Shown here: positions 8,348-17,008 of the stretch, in pieces
How positions within the stretch are numbered: the first letter of the stretch is position 1
Layout: the number at the start of each line of letters is the position of its first letter
NCBI RefSeq assembly: GCF_026000575.1
Contig: NZ_AP026910.1
Span: 1,274,022-1,338,021, forward strand
Length of the DNA stretch: 64,000 nucleotides
Direction: 5' to 3'
Origin: Rhodoluna sp. KAS3
GTDB taxonomy: Bacteria; Actinomycetota; Actinomycetes; Actinomycetales; Microbacteriaceae
Made by a program: the position numbers and the translations under genes
Notes under the pieces: generated by a model
Told to the model about the DNA's origin: nothing
What the model saw: the letters and a program-made list of their open reading frames with translations, nothing else
Database searches by the model: none

Positions 8348-9640
8348 CTACTTGACCTCAAGCATGTCGTGACGCACGATGACGGCATCTCGGTGAGGGC
8401 CAACACCGATGGCTGAAATGCGGGCACCGCTGATCTTCTCGAGCATCAAAACGTAGTCCTGAGCATTCTTTGGTAGGTCAGCAAAAGTGCGGCAACCGGT
8501 GATGTCCTCAGTCCAGCCAGGGTAGGTCTCGTAAATTGGCTTGGCGTGGTGGAAGTCGGTCTGTGAAACCGGCATCTCGTCAACGCGCTTGCCGTCAACC
8601 TCGTAGGCAACACAAACCGGAATTTCGGTCAAGCCGGTAAGCACGTCTAGCTTGGTCAATACAAAGTCGGTAACACCATTGATTCGCGCTGAGTAGCGGG
8701 CAATCGGTGCGTCATACCAACCACAGCGGCGCGGGCGGCCGGTGGTGGTGCCAAACTCAAAGCCGGTGGCGCGCAAGAACTCACCAGACTCGTCGAACAA
8801 CTCGGTAGGGAACGGGCCGGCACCAACGCGGGTGGTGTACGCCTTTACGATTCCGATTACGGTCTTGAACTCCGCTGGGCCAACGCCTGAACCGGTTGAG
8901 GCACCGCCGGCGGTTGAGTTTGAAGAGGTCACGAACGGGTAGGTTCCGTGGTCAACGTCAAGCATGGTTGCCTGGCCGCCCTCAAACAGAACGGTCTTGC
9001 CTTCATCGATGGCGTTGTAAAGCTCAAGCGCGGTGTCGGCCACCATTGGACGAACGCGCTCAGCGTATGAAAGCAGCTCAGCAACAACCTCATCAACACG
9101 GATGGCTGCGCGGTTGTAAACCTTGCTCAACAGGTTGTTCTTTAGGACCAGTGCGGCCTCAACCTTCTGGCGCAAAATGCTCTCGTCAAATAGGTCTTGA
9201 ACGCGGATGCCCACGCGGTTGATTTTGTCAGCGTAGGTAGGGCCGATGCCGCGACCGGTGGTACCGATGGCACGCTTGCCCAAGAAGCGCTCTGAAACCT
9301 TGTCAACGGTCACGTTGTAAGGGGTGATGATGTGCGCGTTTGCTGATACACGAAGCTTTGAGGTGTCGATTCCGCGGGCGTTAAGCGCTTCGATCTCTTG
9401 GAACAGAACTGAAAGGTCAATGACCACACCGTTTGAAATCACTGGGATAACGCCCGGGGTCAAAATTCCTGATGGCAAAAGGTGCAGCGCGTACTTCTCG
9501 TTGCCAATAACCACGGTGTGACCCGCGTTGTTACCGCCGTTGAACTTAACTACGTAGTCAATGTGCTCTGCCAGAAGGTCTGTGGCCTTGCCCTTACCTT
9601 CGTCGCCCCACTGAGCACCAATAATTACTACCGCAGGCAT
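8348..9640 (-). CDS. purA: Adenylosuccinate synthetase
   Basis: Start taken at ATG 9640 ([18 protein letters not shown]), preceded by AGGGG. The 430-residue length matches PurA. It joins IMP and aspartate with GTP to make adenylosuccinate, the first committed step to AMP. Hallmarks are the glycine-rich WGDEGKGK loop at residues 9-16, NNAGHTVV with the catalytic His, the IMP-binding GTTGRGIGP segment, and [11 protein letters not shown] at the C-terminus. It is a stand-alone gene here; purB lies at 44.7 kb in the same window. Confidence 0.97.
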   Translation of the reverse strand: MPAVVIIGAQWGDEGKGKATDLLAEHIDYVVKFNGGNNAGHTVVIGNEKYALHLLPSGILTPGVIPVISNGVVIDLSVLFQEIEALNARGIDTSKLRVSANAHIITPYNVTVDKVSERFLGKRAIGTTGRGIGPTYADKINRVGIRVQDLFDESILRQKVEAALVLKNNLLSKVYNRAAIRVDEVVAELLSYAERVRPMVADTALELYNAIDEGKTVLFEGGQATMLDVDHGTYPFVTSSNSTAGGASTGSGVGPAEFKTVIGIVKAYTTRVGAGPFPTELFDESGEFLRATGFEFGTTTGRPRRCGWYDAPIARYSARINGVTDFVLTKLDVLTGLTEIPVCVAYEVDGKRVDEMPVSQTDFHHAKPIYETYPGWTEDITGCRTFADLPKNAQDYVLMLEKISGARISAIGVGPHRDAVIVRHDMLEVK

Positions 9641-9774
9641 GCATACCCCTTGCTTTGTATCTGGAGTGGTACGCAATGGCGTACATCTAAGTTTATCCCC
9701 AGATTGCTAGGCCCCGTGGGTGCTAGGTAAAGGGGAGTAATACTTTTGGACCATGCCTATTGCCTATCACCATG

Positions 9775-9791
9775 AATCAGATAATCTGATT
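9775..9791. promoter_or_regulatory. Perfect 8-1-8 inverted repeat, probable toxin-antitoxin operator
   Basis: AATCAGAT-A-ATCTGATT lies 3 nt before the chosen antitoxin start. Type II antitoxins commonly repress their own promoter by binding such palindromes, so this is the likely autoregulatory operator. No Shine-Dalgarno lies between it and the ATG. Confidence 0.6.
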
Positions 9792-9794
9792 TTC

Positions 9795-10082
9795 ATGAAA
9801 GAGATGACCGCCACCGAGGTGGCCAGAAATTTCTCGGCAGTCCTTGATTCGGTCGAGGCCGGCGAAGAAATTGTAATTTTGCGCGGAAAAGTTGAAATTG
9901 CCCGCCTCTCGCCTGCCGCTAAGCACGTGCCTAATGGCGCCGCGATCATTGACCTGATTCACAGCCTCGAAGCCGCTGGCCAAACCGCAGCATCTGACCC
10001 CGATTTTGATCAGGCCATGAAGTCCGTGATGGAGCGCCGCCAAGCCAACCGAATTGCTAGGCCAAACCCATGGCGCGACTAG
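9795..10082 (+). CDS. Phd/YefM-like antitoxin of a vapBC-type pair
   Basis: Start chosen at ATG 9795 (MKEMTATEVARNFSAVLDSV), where the typical Phd/YefM N-terminus begins; an earlier ATG at 9753 would run through the operator palindrome. The 95-residue product has the DNA-binding and dimerisation part (TATEVARNFSAVLDSVEAGEEIVILRGKV, IARLSP) and a C-terminal tail expected to wrap the toxin. It overlaps the PIN-domain toxin by 13 nt, the usual antitoxin-first order. It should neutralise the toxin and repress the operon. Confidence 0.82.
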   Translation: MKEMTATEVARNFSAVLDSVEAGEEIVILRGKVEIARLSPAAKHVPNGAAIIDLIHSLEAAGQTAASDPDFDQAMKSVMERRQANRIARPNPWRD

Positions 10083-10471
10083 TTATAGATACCTCTGTTT
10101 TGATTTCGATAGCCAAGCATCAGATTGAAATTGAAAAGGTGGTCTCGCCATCAGATGATTTGCTCCTACCAACGGTGGTTATTGCCGAGTTTCTAACCGG
10201 CATCGAATTAATGAAGTCGGCAAAGTCCAAAATCAGCCAAATGCAGTTTTTGATGCAATTCAAGTCATTGGCCGAAGTTCTGGAATTTACCGAAATCGAG
10301 GCCAAGGCTTTTGCCGTTCTTGAGGCAAGCGCTGTGCAGGCCGGAACACCAATGTCAGAATTTGATCTGGTAGTTGCAGCCCACGCCACAGTTGAATCGG
10401 CGCTGATAGTTACCAGCGATAAAAAGGCAAGGTTCTCGGACCTTCCCGGAGTAATTGCCCGCGAAATTTAA
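10070..10471 (+). CDS. vapC: PIN-domain ribonuclease toxin (VapC family)
   Basis: The 133-residue PIN-domain protein has the expected acidic metal-binding residues: D7 in VIDTSVLI, E40 in VIAEFLTG, D99 in MSEFDLVVAAHA and D117 in TSDKKARF. VapC toxins cut specific tRNA or rRNA sites in a magnesium-dependent way and slow translation. The length is typical. It starts inside the antitoxin gene, ensuring coupled translation. All catalytic acids are present, so it is probably active; its RNA target cannot be inferred. Confidence 0.88.
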   Translation: MARLVIDTSVLISIAKHQIEIEKVVSPSDDLLLPTVVIAEFLTGIELMKSAKSKISQMQFLMQFKSLAEVLEFTEIEAKAFAVLEASAVQAGTPMSEFDLVVAAHATVESALIVTSDKKARFSDLPGVIAREI

Positions 10472-10502
10472 CTTGTTGTAGTCCGATCTAGGGGTGCCGA
10501 AA

Positions 10503-11201
10503 TTATCGCCGTTTGAAGACGTGCTCTTCAACCCAGCAGTGCATGGTGATTGCCGCTGCGGCCGAAGCATTTATTGACCGGGTTGAGCCAAACTGGGTGA
10601 TTTCTAGAACAACTTCGGCAGCGTCGATTGCTGCGTCACTCAAGCCAGGGCCTTCTTGGCCAAACAGCAAAACGCATTCTTCAGGCAGCGAGTACTCTTC
10701 AATCTTTTTGCAGCCCGGCACATTGTCGATAGCAATAATCGGAATGGCCTTGCCACCCTCGCCGCCGGTTTTAGCCCACTCAACAAACTCTTCAACGGTT
10801 GGGTGGTGGCTCACGTGCTGGTAGCGGTCGGTGACCATGGCACCTCGGCGGTTCCAGCGGCGGTTGCCGATGATGTGCACCTCAGCTGCCAAGAATGCGT
10901 TGGCCGTGCGAACAATTGAACCGATGTTTAGGTCGTGCTGCCAGTTCTCGATGGCCACGTGATACTTGTGGCGGCGGCGATCCAGCTCGGCAATAATCGC
11001 ATCCATTTTCCAGTAGCGGAACTTGTCCAATACGTTGCGGGTATCGCCGTTGGTTAGCAACTCAGGGTCAAGAATTGACTCTGGATTCGGCTGCTCAGGC
11101 GTGCCGGCATCTTCAGGCCATTCGCCCTGCCACGGCCCGACTCCCCAGGTGGTTTGCTCGGGAGTTGGCGAAGCGCCCGCTAGTTCATCTTGGTTAGACA
11201 C
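10503..11201 (-). CDS. TrmH/SpoU-family RNA 2'-O-methyltransferase
   Basis: Start placed at GTG 11201 (VSNQDELAGASPTPEQ), overlapping the nhaA stop by 8 nt; upstream in-frame starts lie inside nhaA. The 232-residue product has a disordered acidic N-terminus of about 60 residues, then SPOUT motifs: NIGSIVRTANAF (motif 1), CVLLFGQEGPGLSD (motif 2) and SINASAAAAITMHCWVEE (motif 3, forming the knot that binds S-adenosylmethionine). It methylates a ribose in tRNA or rRNA; the exact nucleotide is unknown. Confidence 0.88.
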   Translation of the reverse strand: MSNQDELAGASPTPEQTTWGVGPWQGEWPEDAGTPEQPNPESILDPELLTNGDTRNVLDKFRYWKMDAIIAELDRRRHKYHVAIENWQHDLNIGSIVRTANAFLAAEVHIIGNRRWNRRGAMVTDRYQHVSHHPTVEEFVEWAKTGGEGGKAIPIIAIDNVPGCKKIEEYSLPEECVLLFGQEGPGLSDAAIDAAEVVLEITQFGSTRSINASAAAAITMHCWVEEHVFKRR

Positions 11202-12375
11202 GTGCGTAGGCCCGCTTTCTAAATTGCAGCGCGATGGTGGCCAAAACCGCGGCGATGGTTGAAGCCAAAAGTACGGCCAGGGTGCCCATCGGTGCTGCGT
11301 CTGAACCGTGGAAGGCAAGTTCACTGATTAGCAATGAGACGGTAAAACCAACGCCGGCTAGTGTGCCGATGGTCGCGACGTCCCACCACGAAAGCTGCTT
11401 GGACAGACTTGCCTTGGTGAAGCGGGCCATTAACCAAGCCGTGCCAACCACACCGATTGGCTTGCCAATCACCAGGCCGAGGATGATTCCGAGCGCCACC
11501 GGTGATTCAACTACGTCGGTAATGCTGGTGCCCTGCACCGATACGCCGGCGCTGAAAAACGCGAAAACTGGAACCGCGAAGCCCGCTGAAATTGGGTGCA
11601 CCACATGCAGCACTCGGTCAGCCTGCTTAAGGTTCATCAGCATGCCCATAGCCACACCGGCAATGGTCGCGTGAATCCCGCTCTCGTGCAGCGCCATCCA
11701 AATTACGGCGGCTAGCGGCAAATAGAAGTACCAGCCGGTAACGCGCTTTTTCTGCAGCATGCCAAAAATAAACAAGCCACCGATGGCCACGGCAAGCGCC
11801 AAAAAGTTGAGCTGTGCGGTGTAGAAAATGGCAATCACGATAATTGCACCCAGATCGTCAACTACGGCAAGCGTCAACAAAAATGCGCGCAGTTCAATCG
11901 GCAGCGAGCGACCGGCAACGGCCAGCACGGCAAGTGCAAAAGCGATGTCTGTGGCCATTGGCACACCCCAACCAGCTGCGGTTGGTTGATTGAAGTTGAA
12001 GGCGGTAAAGATGAGAGCCGGCACAATCATGCCGCCCATCGCAGCCGCAATTGGAACCGCCGCGACCGAACGGTCTTTGAGCGAGCCCATTACGAGTTCG
12101 TGCTTGAGCTCGATGCCGGCTACGAAAAAGAAGATGGCTAGCAGGCCATCGGCCGCCCATTTTCCGAGGGAAAGGTCGAGGTGAAGCTCGGCCGGGCCGA
12201 TCTTGAAATCTTTGAGCTGGCTATAAGAGGTGAAGTCCAGATTGGCCCAAATCAGTGCCACAACTGCCGCGACCAAAAGCAGAATTCCGCCGGTGGTTTC
12301 GTTACGCAGCGCTTGGCCCAACCACGCGGTTTGACCCTTGGTCACGCGGGTAAAAAGGCGGGTTTCTTTAGGCAT
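11194..12375 (-). CDS. nhaA: Na+/H+ antiporter NhaA
   Basis: A 393-residue, roughly 12-helix membrane antiporter. Typical NhaA segments are visible: FFFVAGIELKHELVMGSL, PMATDIAFALAVLAV (with the transport-site Asp of the ATDIAFA motif), AVVDDLGAIIVIAIFYT (the second essential Asp pair) and VGFTVSLLISELAF. It exports sodium in exchange for protons, for pH and salt balance. The upstream gap to the divergent HAD gene is about 78 nt; the SpoU gene is cotranscribed downstream. Confidence 0.95.
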   Translation of the reverse strand: MPKETRLFTRVTKGQTAWLGQALRNETTGGILLLVAAVVALIWANLDFTSYSQLKDFKIGPAELHLDLSLGKWAADGLLAIFFFVAGIELKHELVMGSLKDRSVAAVPIAAAMGGMIVPALIFTAFNFNQPTAAGWGVPMATDIAFALAVLAVAGRSLPIELRAFLLTLAVVDDLGAIIVIAIFYTAQLNFLALAVAIGGLFIFGMLQKKRVTGWYFYLPLAAVIWMALHESGIHATIAGVAMGMLMNLKQADRVLHVVHPISAGFAVPVFAFFSAGVSVQGTSITDVVESPVALGIILGLVIGKPIGVVGTAWLMARFTKASLSKQLSWWDVATIGTLAGVGFTVSLLISELAFHGSDAAPMGTLAVLLASTIAAVLATIALQFRKRAYARV

Positions 12376-12453
12376 GGGTTAAGCCTAGGCGAAGATTCAT
12401 CGACCACTGGGCTCTCCGACCTCGCCGCAATCAGGTTTGGGTAGGCTAGAGGA

Positions 12454-13230
12454 ATGGCAGATCGCAGCAAAATCACATCTTGGCTCACCGACATGGACGG
12501 CGTGCTCGTGCACGAGGGTCATGTACTTCCGGGCGCTTCTGAGCTAATCGCTCAGTGGCAAGCAAACGGCACCCCGTTTTTGGTTCTGACCAACAACTCG
12601 ATCTACACCCCTCGCGACCTAGCAGCTCGACTCCAGTCAGGCGGGTTGAACGTGCCAGAAGAGCGCATATGGACATCGGCTCTGGCAACCGCAGCGTTTC
12701 TAGACAAGCAGAAGCCAAACGGCACCGCATACGTCATCGGTGAAACTGGCCTAACCCAGGCACTGCACGAAATTGGCTACGTTCAGACTGACAATAACCC
12801 TGACTACGTTGTGCTGGGCGAGACCCGCAACTTTAACTTTGATATGTTGACCAAGGCCGTGCGCCTAATTAACGGTGGTGCCCGCTTTATTGCCACCAAC
12901 CCAGATGCCACCGGCCCGTCAGCCGAGGGTCCACTGCCAGCAACCGGTTCGGTAGCCGCGCTAATCACAAAAGCCACCGGCATGGAGCCATACATTGTTG
13001 GCAAGCCAAACCCAATGATGTTCCGCAGCGCAATGCGCAAGATTGGCGCACACTCAGAGTCAACCGGCATGATCGGTGACCGCATGGATACTGACGTTGT
13101 GGCAGGTATCGAAGCTGGTTTGCACACTGTTTTGGTGCTGACCGGAATTGCCGACGACGCCGAGATTGCCAAGTACCCGTTCCGCCCAACTGAGATTTTG
13201 AACTCAGTGGCGGACTTGCTTGAGGGCTAA
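12454..13230 (+). CDS. HAD-superfamily IIA phosphatase (NagD-like)
   Basis: A 258-residue HAD hydrolase with motif I TDMDGVLVHEG (nucleophile and acid Asp), motif II LTNNS, a cap of subclass IIA, the Lys in YIVGKPNPMMF and motif IV GDRMDTDVVAGIEAG. NagD-type enzymes hydrolyse nucleoside monophosphates or sugar phosphates; the substrate here is not determinable. It reads convergently into the MFS gene, and the stop codons overlap by 3 nt. Confidence 0.88.
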   Translation: MADRSKITSWLTDMDGVLVHEGHVLPGASELIAQWQANGTPFLVLTNNSIYTPRDLAARLQSGGLNVPEERIWTSALATAAFLDKQKPNGTAYVIGETGLTQALHEIGYVQTDNNPDYVVLGETRNFNFDMLTKAVRLINGGARFIATNPDATGPSAEGPLPATGSVAALITKATGMEPYIVGKPNPMMFRSAMRKIGAHSESTGMIGDRMDTDVVAGIEAGLHTVLVLTGIADDAEIAKYPFRPTEILNSVADLLEG

Positions 13231-14453
13231 CTATTTAGCTGTTGCAGCTCTTTGCGCGACGACACAATTACCGCGGTTGCAGCCACGGCCAGCGCAAGCA
13301 CCAGGTAGACGGCTCTAACACCAAAGGTGTCGAGCGCTGCACCGACCAAAACCATCGAAATCATCGGGCCACCATTCCAGATGGCCATCTCAAGACTGAA
13401 CACGCGGCCACGTTTGCTTGCCGGAATCTTCTCTTGAATCACGGTGTTCAGCAGTGGACCAAGCGGACCCCATGATGCCCCGAGCAGAGCAGCAAAAGCA
13501 AACATCACGGCCTGGTCTGGCAGCAAAGACATTGGCACAATCGCCACCGCAACACCGATGATTGCCATGCGGAAAATTGCCGCAAAACTGAATCGCTTGT
13601 TGATTCGTTCAAAGAGCAGAGCACCCGTGACCGAGGCCAGAGCCATCGTCGAGATAATCAGACCCAGAGCCTCTGGGTTTCCGATCTCATTGAAGTACTT
13701 AGGTAGAACCACCATCTCGGTTGGCAGGTAGACCACAGCCAAGAACATGAAGGTCGACATCATGATCAACACGGCCGGGGTCTGGAACAAAATCTTGAAG
13801 CCCTGAACGGCATAGATAAACAGGCCGCTTGACTCCTCCGAGTCCTTTTCATCCTGCTGCTCATGCACCTTGATCAGAATGGTGAACACAGCAGCCAAAA
13901 GCCCAAATCCGCCAACAATCCAGAACGAGTTGATGGCGCCAATTTGAGAAATCGAGATCGCGGCAATAGCTGGACCAATGGCAAAGCCCGATGCAAAAAC
14001 AGCCTCGTGAATCGAGTTTGCTCGCGGGAGAGTCATGTGGGCGGCAGCCGCAACATCAGGAACGATGGCCTTGCGCGCACTTGGCCCGCCCGGTGCAACT
14101 ACAGATCTGATCAGAGCCAAGGCAATTAGCAGCGGTAGGTTCATGGTCCACACCACGGCCATAACCGGAATGACCACCGAGGCAATCGAGGCCAGCATTT
14201 CAACCCAGACAGCGGTTCGGCGGCGACCAAGTTTGTCGATGATCGAGCCCATGACCGGCGAAAGCAAAAGCCCCGGGATTCCGGTGATGGTAACTACAAG
14301 TCCGGCGGCAGCCGAAGAGCCCGAAATATCTAGCGATAGCCAAGGCAGCAAGATAAAGACCATCGACCCAGAAATAATCGATGTGATTGACGCAGCCTGC
14401 ATCAGCAGGAACGGCGCCAGGCGCTTTTTTTGTTTAGCGGAGCTCGAGGTCAT
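13227..14453 (-). CDS. MFS transporter
   Basis: Start chosen at ATG 14453 (MTSSSAKQKKRLAPF), which overlaps the end of pyrE by 20 nt. About 408 residues with twelve hydrophobic segments; the MFS signature between helices 2 and 3 reads GSIIDKLGRRRTAVWVEM. A long basic/acidic loop (HEQQDEKDSEESS) marks the middle of the protein. It resembles enterobactin- or macrolide-exporter-type MFS proteins, but no substrate can be assigned. Close coupling to pyrE is probably only positional. Confidence 0.85.
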   Translation of the reverse strand: MTSSSAKQKKRLAPFLLMQAASITSIISGSMVFILLPWLSLDISGSSAAAGLVVTITGIPGLLLSPVMGSIIDKLGRRRTAVWVEMLASIASVVIPVMAVVWTMNLPLLIALALIRSVVAPGGPSARKAIVPDVAAAAHMTLPRANSIHEAVFASGFAIGPAIAAISISQIGAINSFWIVGGFGLLAAVFTILIKVHEQQDEKDSEESSGLFIYAVQGFKILFQTPAVLIMMSTFMFLAVVYLPTEMVVLPKYFNEIGNPEALGLIISTMALASVTGALLFERINKRFSFAAIFRMAIIGVAVAIVPMSLLPDQAVMFAFAALLGASWGPLGPLLNTVIQEKIPASKRGRVFSLEMAIWNGGPMISMVLVGAALDTFGVRAVYLVLALAVAATAVIVSSRKELQQLNS

Positions 14454-14997
14454 CGAGAGACACCGCACTTAAGTAACGGTAGCCGGCATCGCCGATTACC
14501 TTATCGGCACCGGTATCGCGGTCAACTACGGTGGCAACTGCCACGATGATTGCGCCGGCTTCTTCGAGAGCCTTGGCTGCAGTCAACGGTGAACCGCCGG
14601 TGGTCGAGGTGTCCTCAACCACAATTACGCGCTTGCCCTCTACCGATGGGCCTTCAACCTGACGACCCATTCCGTGCGCCTTGGCCGCTTTGCGAACCAC
14701 AAAAGCATCGATGGCGCGGCCGCGAGCTGCAGCCTGGTGCATGACTGCGGTGGCTACCGGGTCGGCACCCATGGTCAAACCGCCAACGGCATCAAAATCG
14801 GTGATTCCGGCTGCGTCAAGCATGTCTAGAACAACCTGACCGATCAATGGTGCAGCCTCGTGGTGCAGGGTCGCGCGGCGCAGATCTACGTAATAGTCGG
14901 CCTCGATACCGCTAGACAAAGTGACCTTGCCGTGAACGACAGCAAGTTCTTTAATCAGTTCAACTAGGCGCGGCTTTGATGGCGAGGTAAAGGTCAT
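14434..14997 (-). CDS. pyrE: Orotate phosphoribosyltransferase
   Basis: A 187-residue PRTase that adds ribose-5-phosphate from PRPP to orotate in UMP synthesis. The PRPP-binding motif is VIVVEDTSTTGGSPLTAAKAL. Other family segments are GKVTLSSGIEADYYVDLR near the N-terminus and FVVRKAAKAHGMGRQVEGP, the flexible catalytic loop with Lys residues. Length matches actinobacterial PyrE. No other pyr gene is adjacent. Confidence 0.94.
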   Translation of the reverse strand: MTFTSPSKPRLVELIKELAVVHGKVTLSSGIEADYYVDLRRATLHHEAAPLIGQVVLDMLDAAGITDFDAVGGLTMGADPVATAVMHQAAARGRAIDAFVVRKAAKAHGMGRQVEGPSVEGKRVIVVEDTSTTGGSPLTAAKALEEAGAIIVAVATVVDRDTGADKVIGDAGYRYLSAVSLDDLELR

Positions 14998-15036
14998 TTC
15001 TCTAGTTTACGAGAACGCTCCGTTTAGGCTGGTTGC

Positions 15037-15450
15037 ATGGAAAAGATGATGTTCACCAACCTGCCGGTTCACTCGCTAAAGCGCTCTGTTGAGTTTTATA
15101 CCGCCCTTGGCTTTAAGTTCAACCCGCAGTTCACCAGCGAGACCTCAACCTGCATGATCGTTGGCAAATACAACTTCATCATGCTGCTCGAAGAAGCCAC
15201 ATTCTCTGGTTTTGTGGACAAGCCAATTGCCCCAACCAAAAAGACCGTTTCTTGCATCGTTGCAATTACCTACGAGTCAGAGGCCGAGGTTCGTGCCGTT
15301 TGCGAGAAGGCCTTTGAGCTTGGTGGCCGCAACTACAAAGAGCCAGAAGAGCACGGATTTATGTTTGGCTGGGGCTTCGAAGACCCAGATGGTCACATCA
15401 TCGAACCTTTCTACATGGACCAGTCTCACCTAGAGCCACTCGAGAGTTAA
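15037..15450 (+). CDS. VOC-superfamily (glyoxalase/extradiol-dioxygenase fold) protein
   Basis: A 137-residue protein with two beta-alpha-beta-beta-beta halves. The N-terminal half has FTNLPVHSLKRSVEFYTALGFKF and the C-terminal half EEHGFMFGWGFEDPDGHIIEPFYM, where the His and Glu could bind metal. This is the small glyoxalase/bleomycin-resistance-like type. The reaction is unknown. It sits 3 nt before xthA and is probably co-transcribed with it. Confidence 0.82.
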   Translation: MEKMMFTNLPVHSLKRSVEFYTALGFKFNPQFTSETSTCMIVGKYNFIMLLEEATFSGFVDKPIAPTKKTVSCIVAITYESEAEVRAVCEKAFELGGRNYKEPEEHGFMFGWGFEDPDGHIIEPFYMDQSHLEPLES

Positions 15451-15453
15451 TCT

Positions 15454-16248
15454 GTGCGCGTCGCCACCCACAACGTAAATTCCATTCGCACCCGAGTTGA
15501 CCGGGTTGTCGATTGGCTAGTCCGTTCCAACACCGATGTTCTTGCGATGCAAGAAATCAAGTGCAAGCCTGATCAGTTTCCGTATCAAAAGTTCGAAGAT
15601 GCCGGATACAAGATCACCATGCACGGATTGAATCAGTGGAATGGTGTTGCTTTTGCCAGCCGAATCGAAGCTGAGGATATAGAGATTGGCTTCTCGGGTA
15701 TGCCGGCCTTTGGCAAGGGGGGCAAGGACCCAATTGAAGAAGCTCGTGCACTTGGTGCAACCTTCAATGGCGTGCGGCTTTGGTCTTTGTACGTGCCAAA
15801 CGGGCGCGAGGTCAACGACGAGCACTATCACTACAAACTTGAGTGGCTCGACCGCCTGGCAGCCAACACTGCCGAGTGGGTTGAGCACGAACCAGACCAG
15901 CCTCTTGCCTTGATGGGTGACTTCAACATTGCGCCGCTAGACACCGATGTTTGGGACATCGATGACTTTGCCGGCGCAACCCACGTTTCAGAACCAGAGC
16001 GCCAGGCCTTTGAAGCTTTTGAGCAGATTGGTTTGCAAGATGTGGTTCGCCCGCTGGTCCCGCAGGGTTACACCTACTGGGATTACCAGCAGCTGCGTTT
16101 TCCGCGGAACGAAGGCATGCGCATCGACTTCATCTTGGGGTCAGAGCCTTTTGCCGAGCGGGTAACCCGCGCCGTTATTGACCGCGATGAGCGCAAGGGC
16201 GAGGCCCCAAGTGACCACGTTCCGGTGGTCGTTGACCTAACCGACTGA
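15454..16248 (+). CDS. xthA: Exodeoxyribonuclease III / AP endonuclease
   Basis: GTG start at 15454. The 264-residue endonuclease/exonuclease/phosphatase-fold enzyme has VATHNVNSIRTR with the catalytic Asn, QEIKC with the metal-binding Glu, LYVPNGREVNDEHYHYKLEWL, GDFNIAPLDTDVWD and the terminal PSDHVPVVVDL with the catalytic Asp-His. It cuts DNA at abasic sites and trims 3' ends in base-excision repair. Its last 12 nt overlap the convergent AlkD-like repair gene, so two repair genes face each other. Confidence 0.95.
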   Translation: MRVATHNVNSIRTRVDRVVDWLVRSNTDVLAMQEIKCKPDQFPYQKFEDAGYKITMHGLNQWNGVAFASRIEAEDIEIGFSGMPAFGKGGKDPIEEARALGATFNGVRLWSLYVPNGREVNDEHYHYKLEWLDRLAANTAEWVEHEPDQPLALMGDFNIAPLDTDVWDIDDFAGATHVSEPERQAFEAFEQIGLQDVVRPLVPQGYTYWDYQQLRFPRNEGMRIDFILGSEPFAERVTRAVIDRDERKGEAPSDHVPVVVDLTD

Positions 16249-16974
16249 GAGCCAGTACTTTCGCTCGGTTTGATCGAGTTTTTCGATGGAATAGCGCAAC
16301 GCGGTTCTAGGCATCGTGGCCGCGAAGCGGCCCAAAAATTCGCGCAATTTTTCAACATCGCGTTTTCCGGCCTCGCGAAGCATCCATCCGACTGCTTTGT
16401 GAATTAGGTCGTGTTTGTCAGCCAGCAACATTTCGGCAATGGCCCAGGTGGGCTCAAGGTCAAAGTTTTCAAAACCCTGCTTATCGGCACGGATGAACGC
16501 AAAGGTAAAAATAATCGCCGCCCTGCGCTCCCACAACGAGTCACTCTGGGCTAGTCGCTGAAGTAGGTCCATGGCATCTGGCTTGCCGATCAAAAAAGCA
16601 CCCAGATAAGGTGCTGTGGCATCAACGAGATCCCAGTTGTTGACTCGGCCCTCGTGCAGAAGCTGTAGGTAGTGGTCAAACATTTCTTGCTGCTCGGCGG
16701 CGGCTTTAGTGCGCTTGAATCGATTGACCATTATGAACAGGCCGCACTGACGGTGTTCGTGCACCTCAGATGCCAGCAGTTCGTCAATTTCGTGCTGCGG
16801 CAGACCCTTGTGCTTGGCAGCTACCGACCGGGTCTCGGGCACCTTGGCGCCGATGAACACATCGCCCTCGCCATACTGGCCCGGCCCGGTTTTGAAAAAC
16901 CAAGAAAAGGTGGCTTCTTTTTCGGGGCGCGCAAACGCAGCCAGATCCTGCTTAACTTCTGCTGCGGTAGACAT
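16237..16974 (-). CDS. DNA alkylation repair protein, AlkD-like
   Basis: Start chosen at ATG 16974 (MSTAAEVKQDLAAFARP); the longer frame would enter the upstream gene. A 245-residue HEAT-repeat DNA glycosylase-like protein with family-typical FIGAKVPETRSVAAKHKGL, NNWDLVDATAPYLG (Trp and Asp positions of the active site region), SLWERRAAIIFTFAFI and HKAVGWMLREAGKRD. AlkD enzymes remove positively charged alkylated purines such as 7-methylguanine without base flipping. The DNA-contacting motifs look intact. Confidence 0.88.
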   Translation of the reverse strand: MSTAAEVKQDLAAFARPEKEATFSWFFKTGPGQYGEGDVFIGAKVPETRSVAAKHKGLPQHEIDELLASEVHEHRQCGLFIMVNRFKRTKAAAEQQEMFDHYLQLLHEGRVNNWDLVDATAPYLGAFLIGKPDAMDLLQRLAQSDSLWERRAAIIFTFAFIRADKQGFENFDLEPTWAIAEMLLADKHDLIHKAVGWMLREAGKRDVEKLREFLGRFAATMPRTALRYSIEKLDQTERKYWLSVG

Positions 16975-17008
16975 CAGAATTTGGGGTTCGATTGGGTGGT
17001 GTTTTGGG

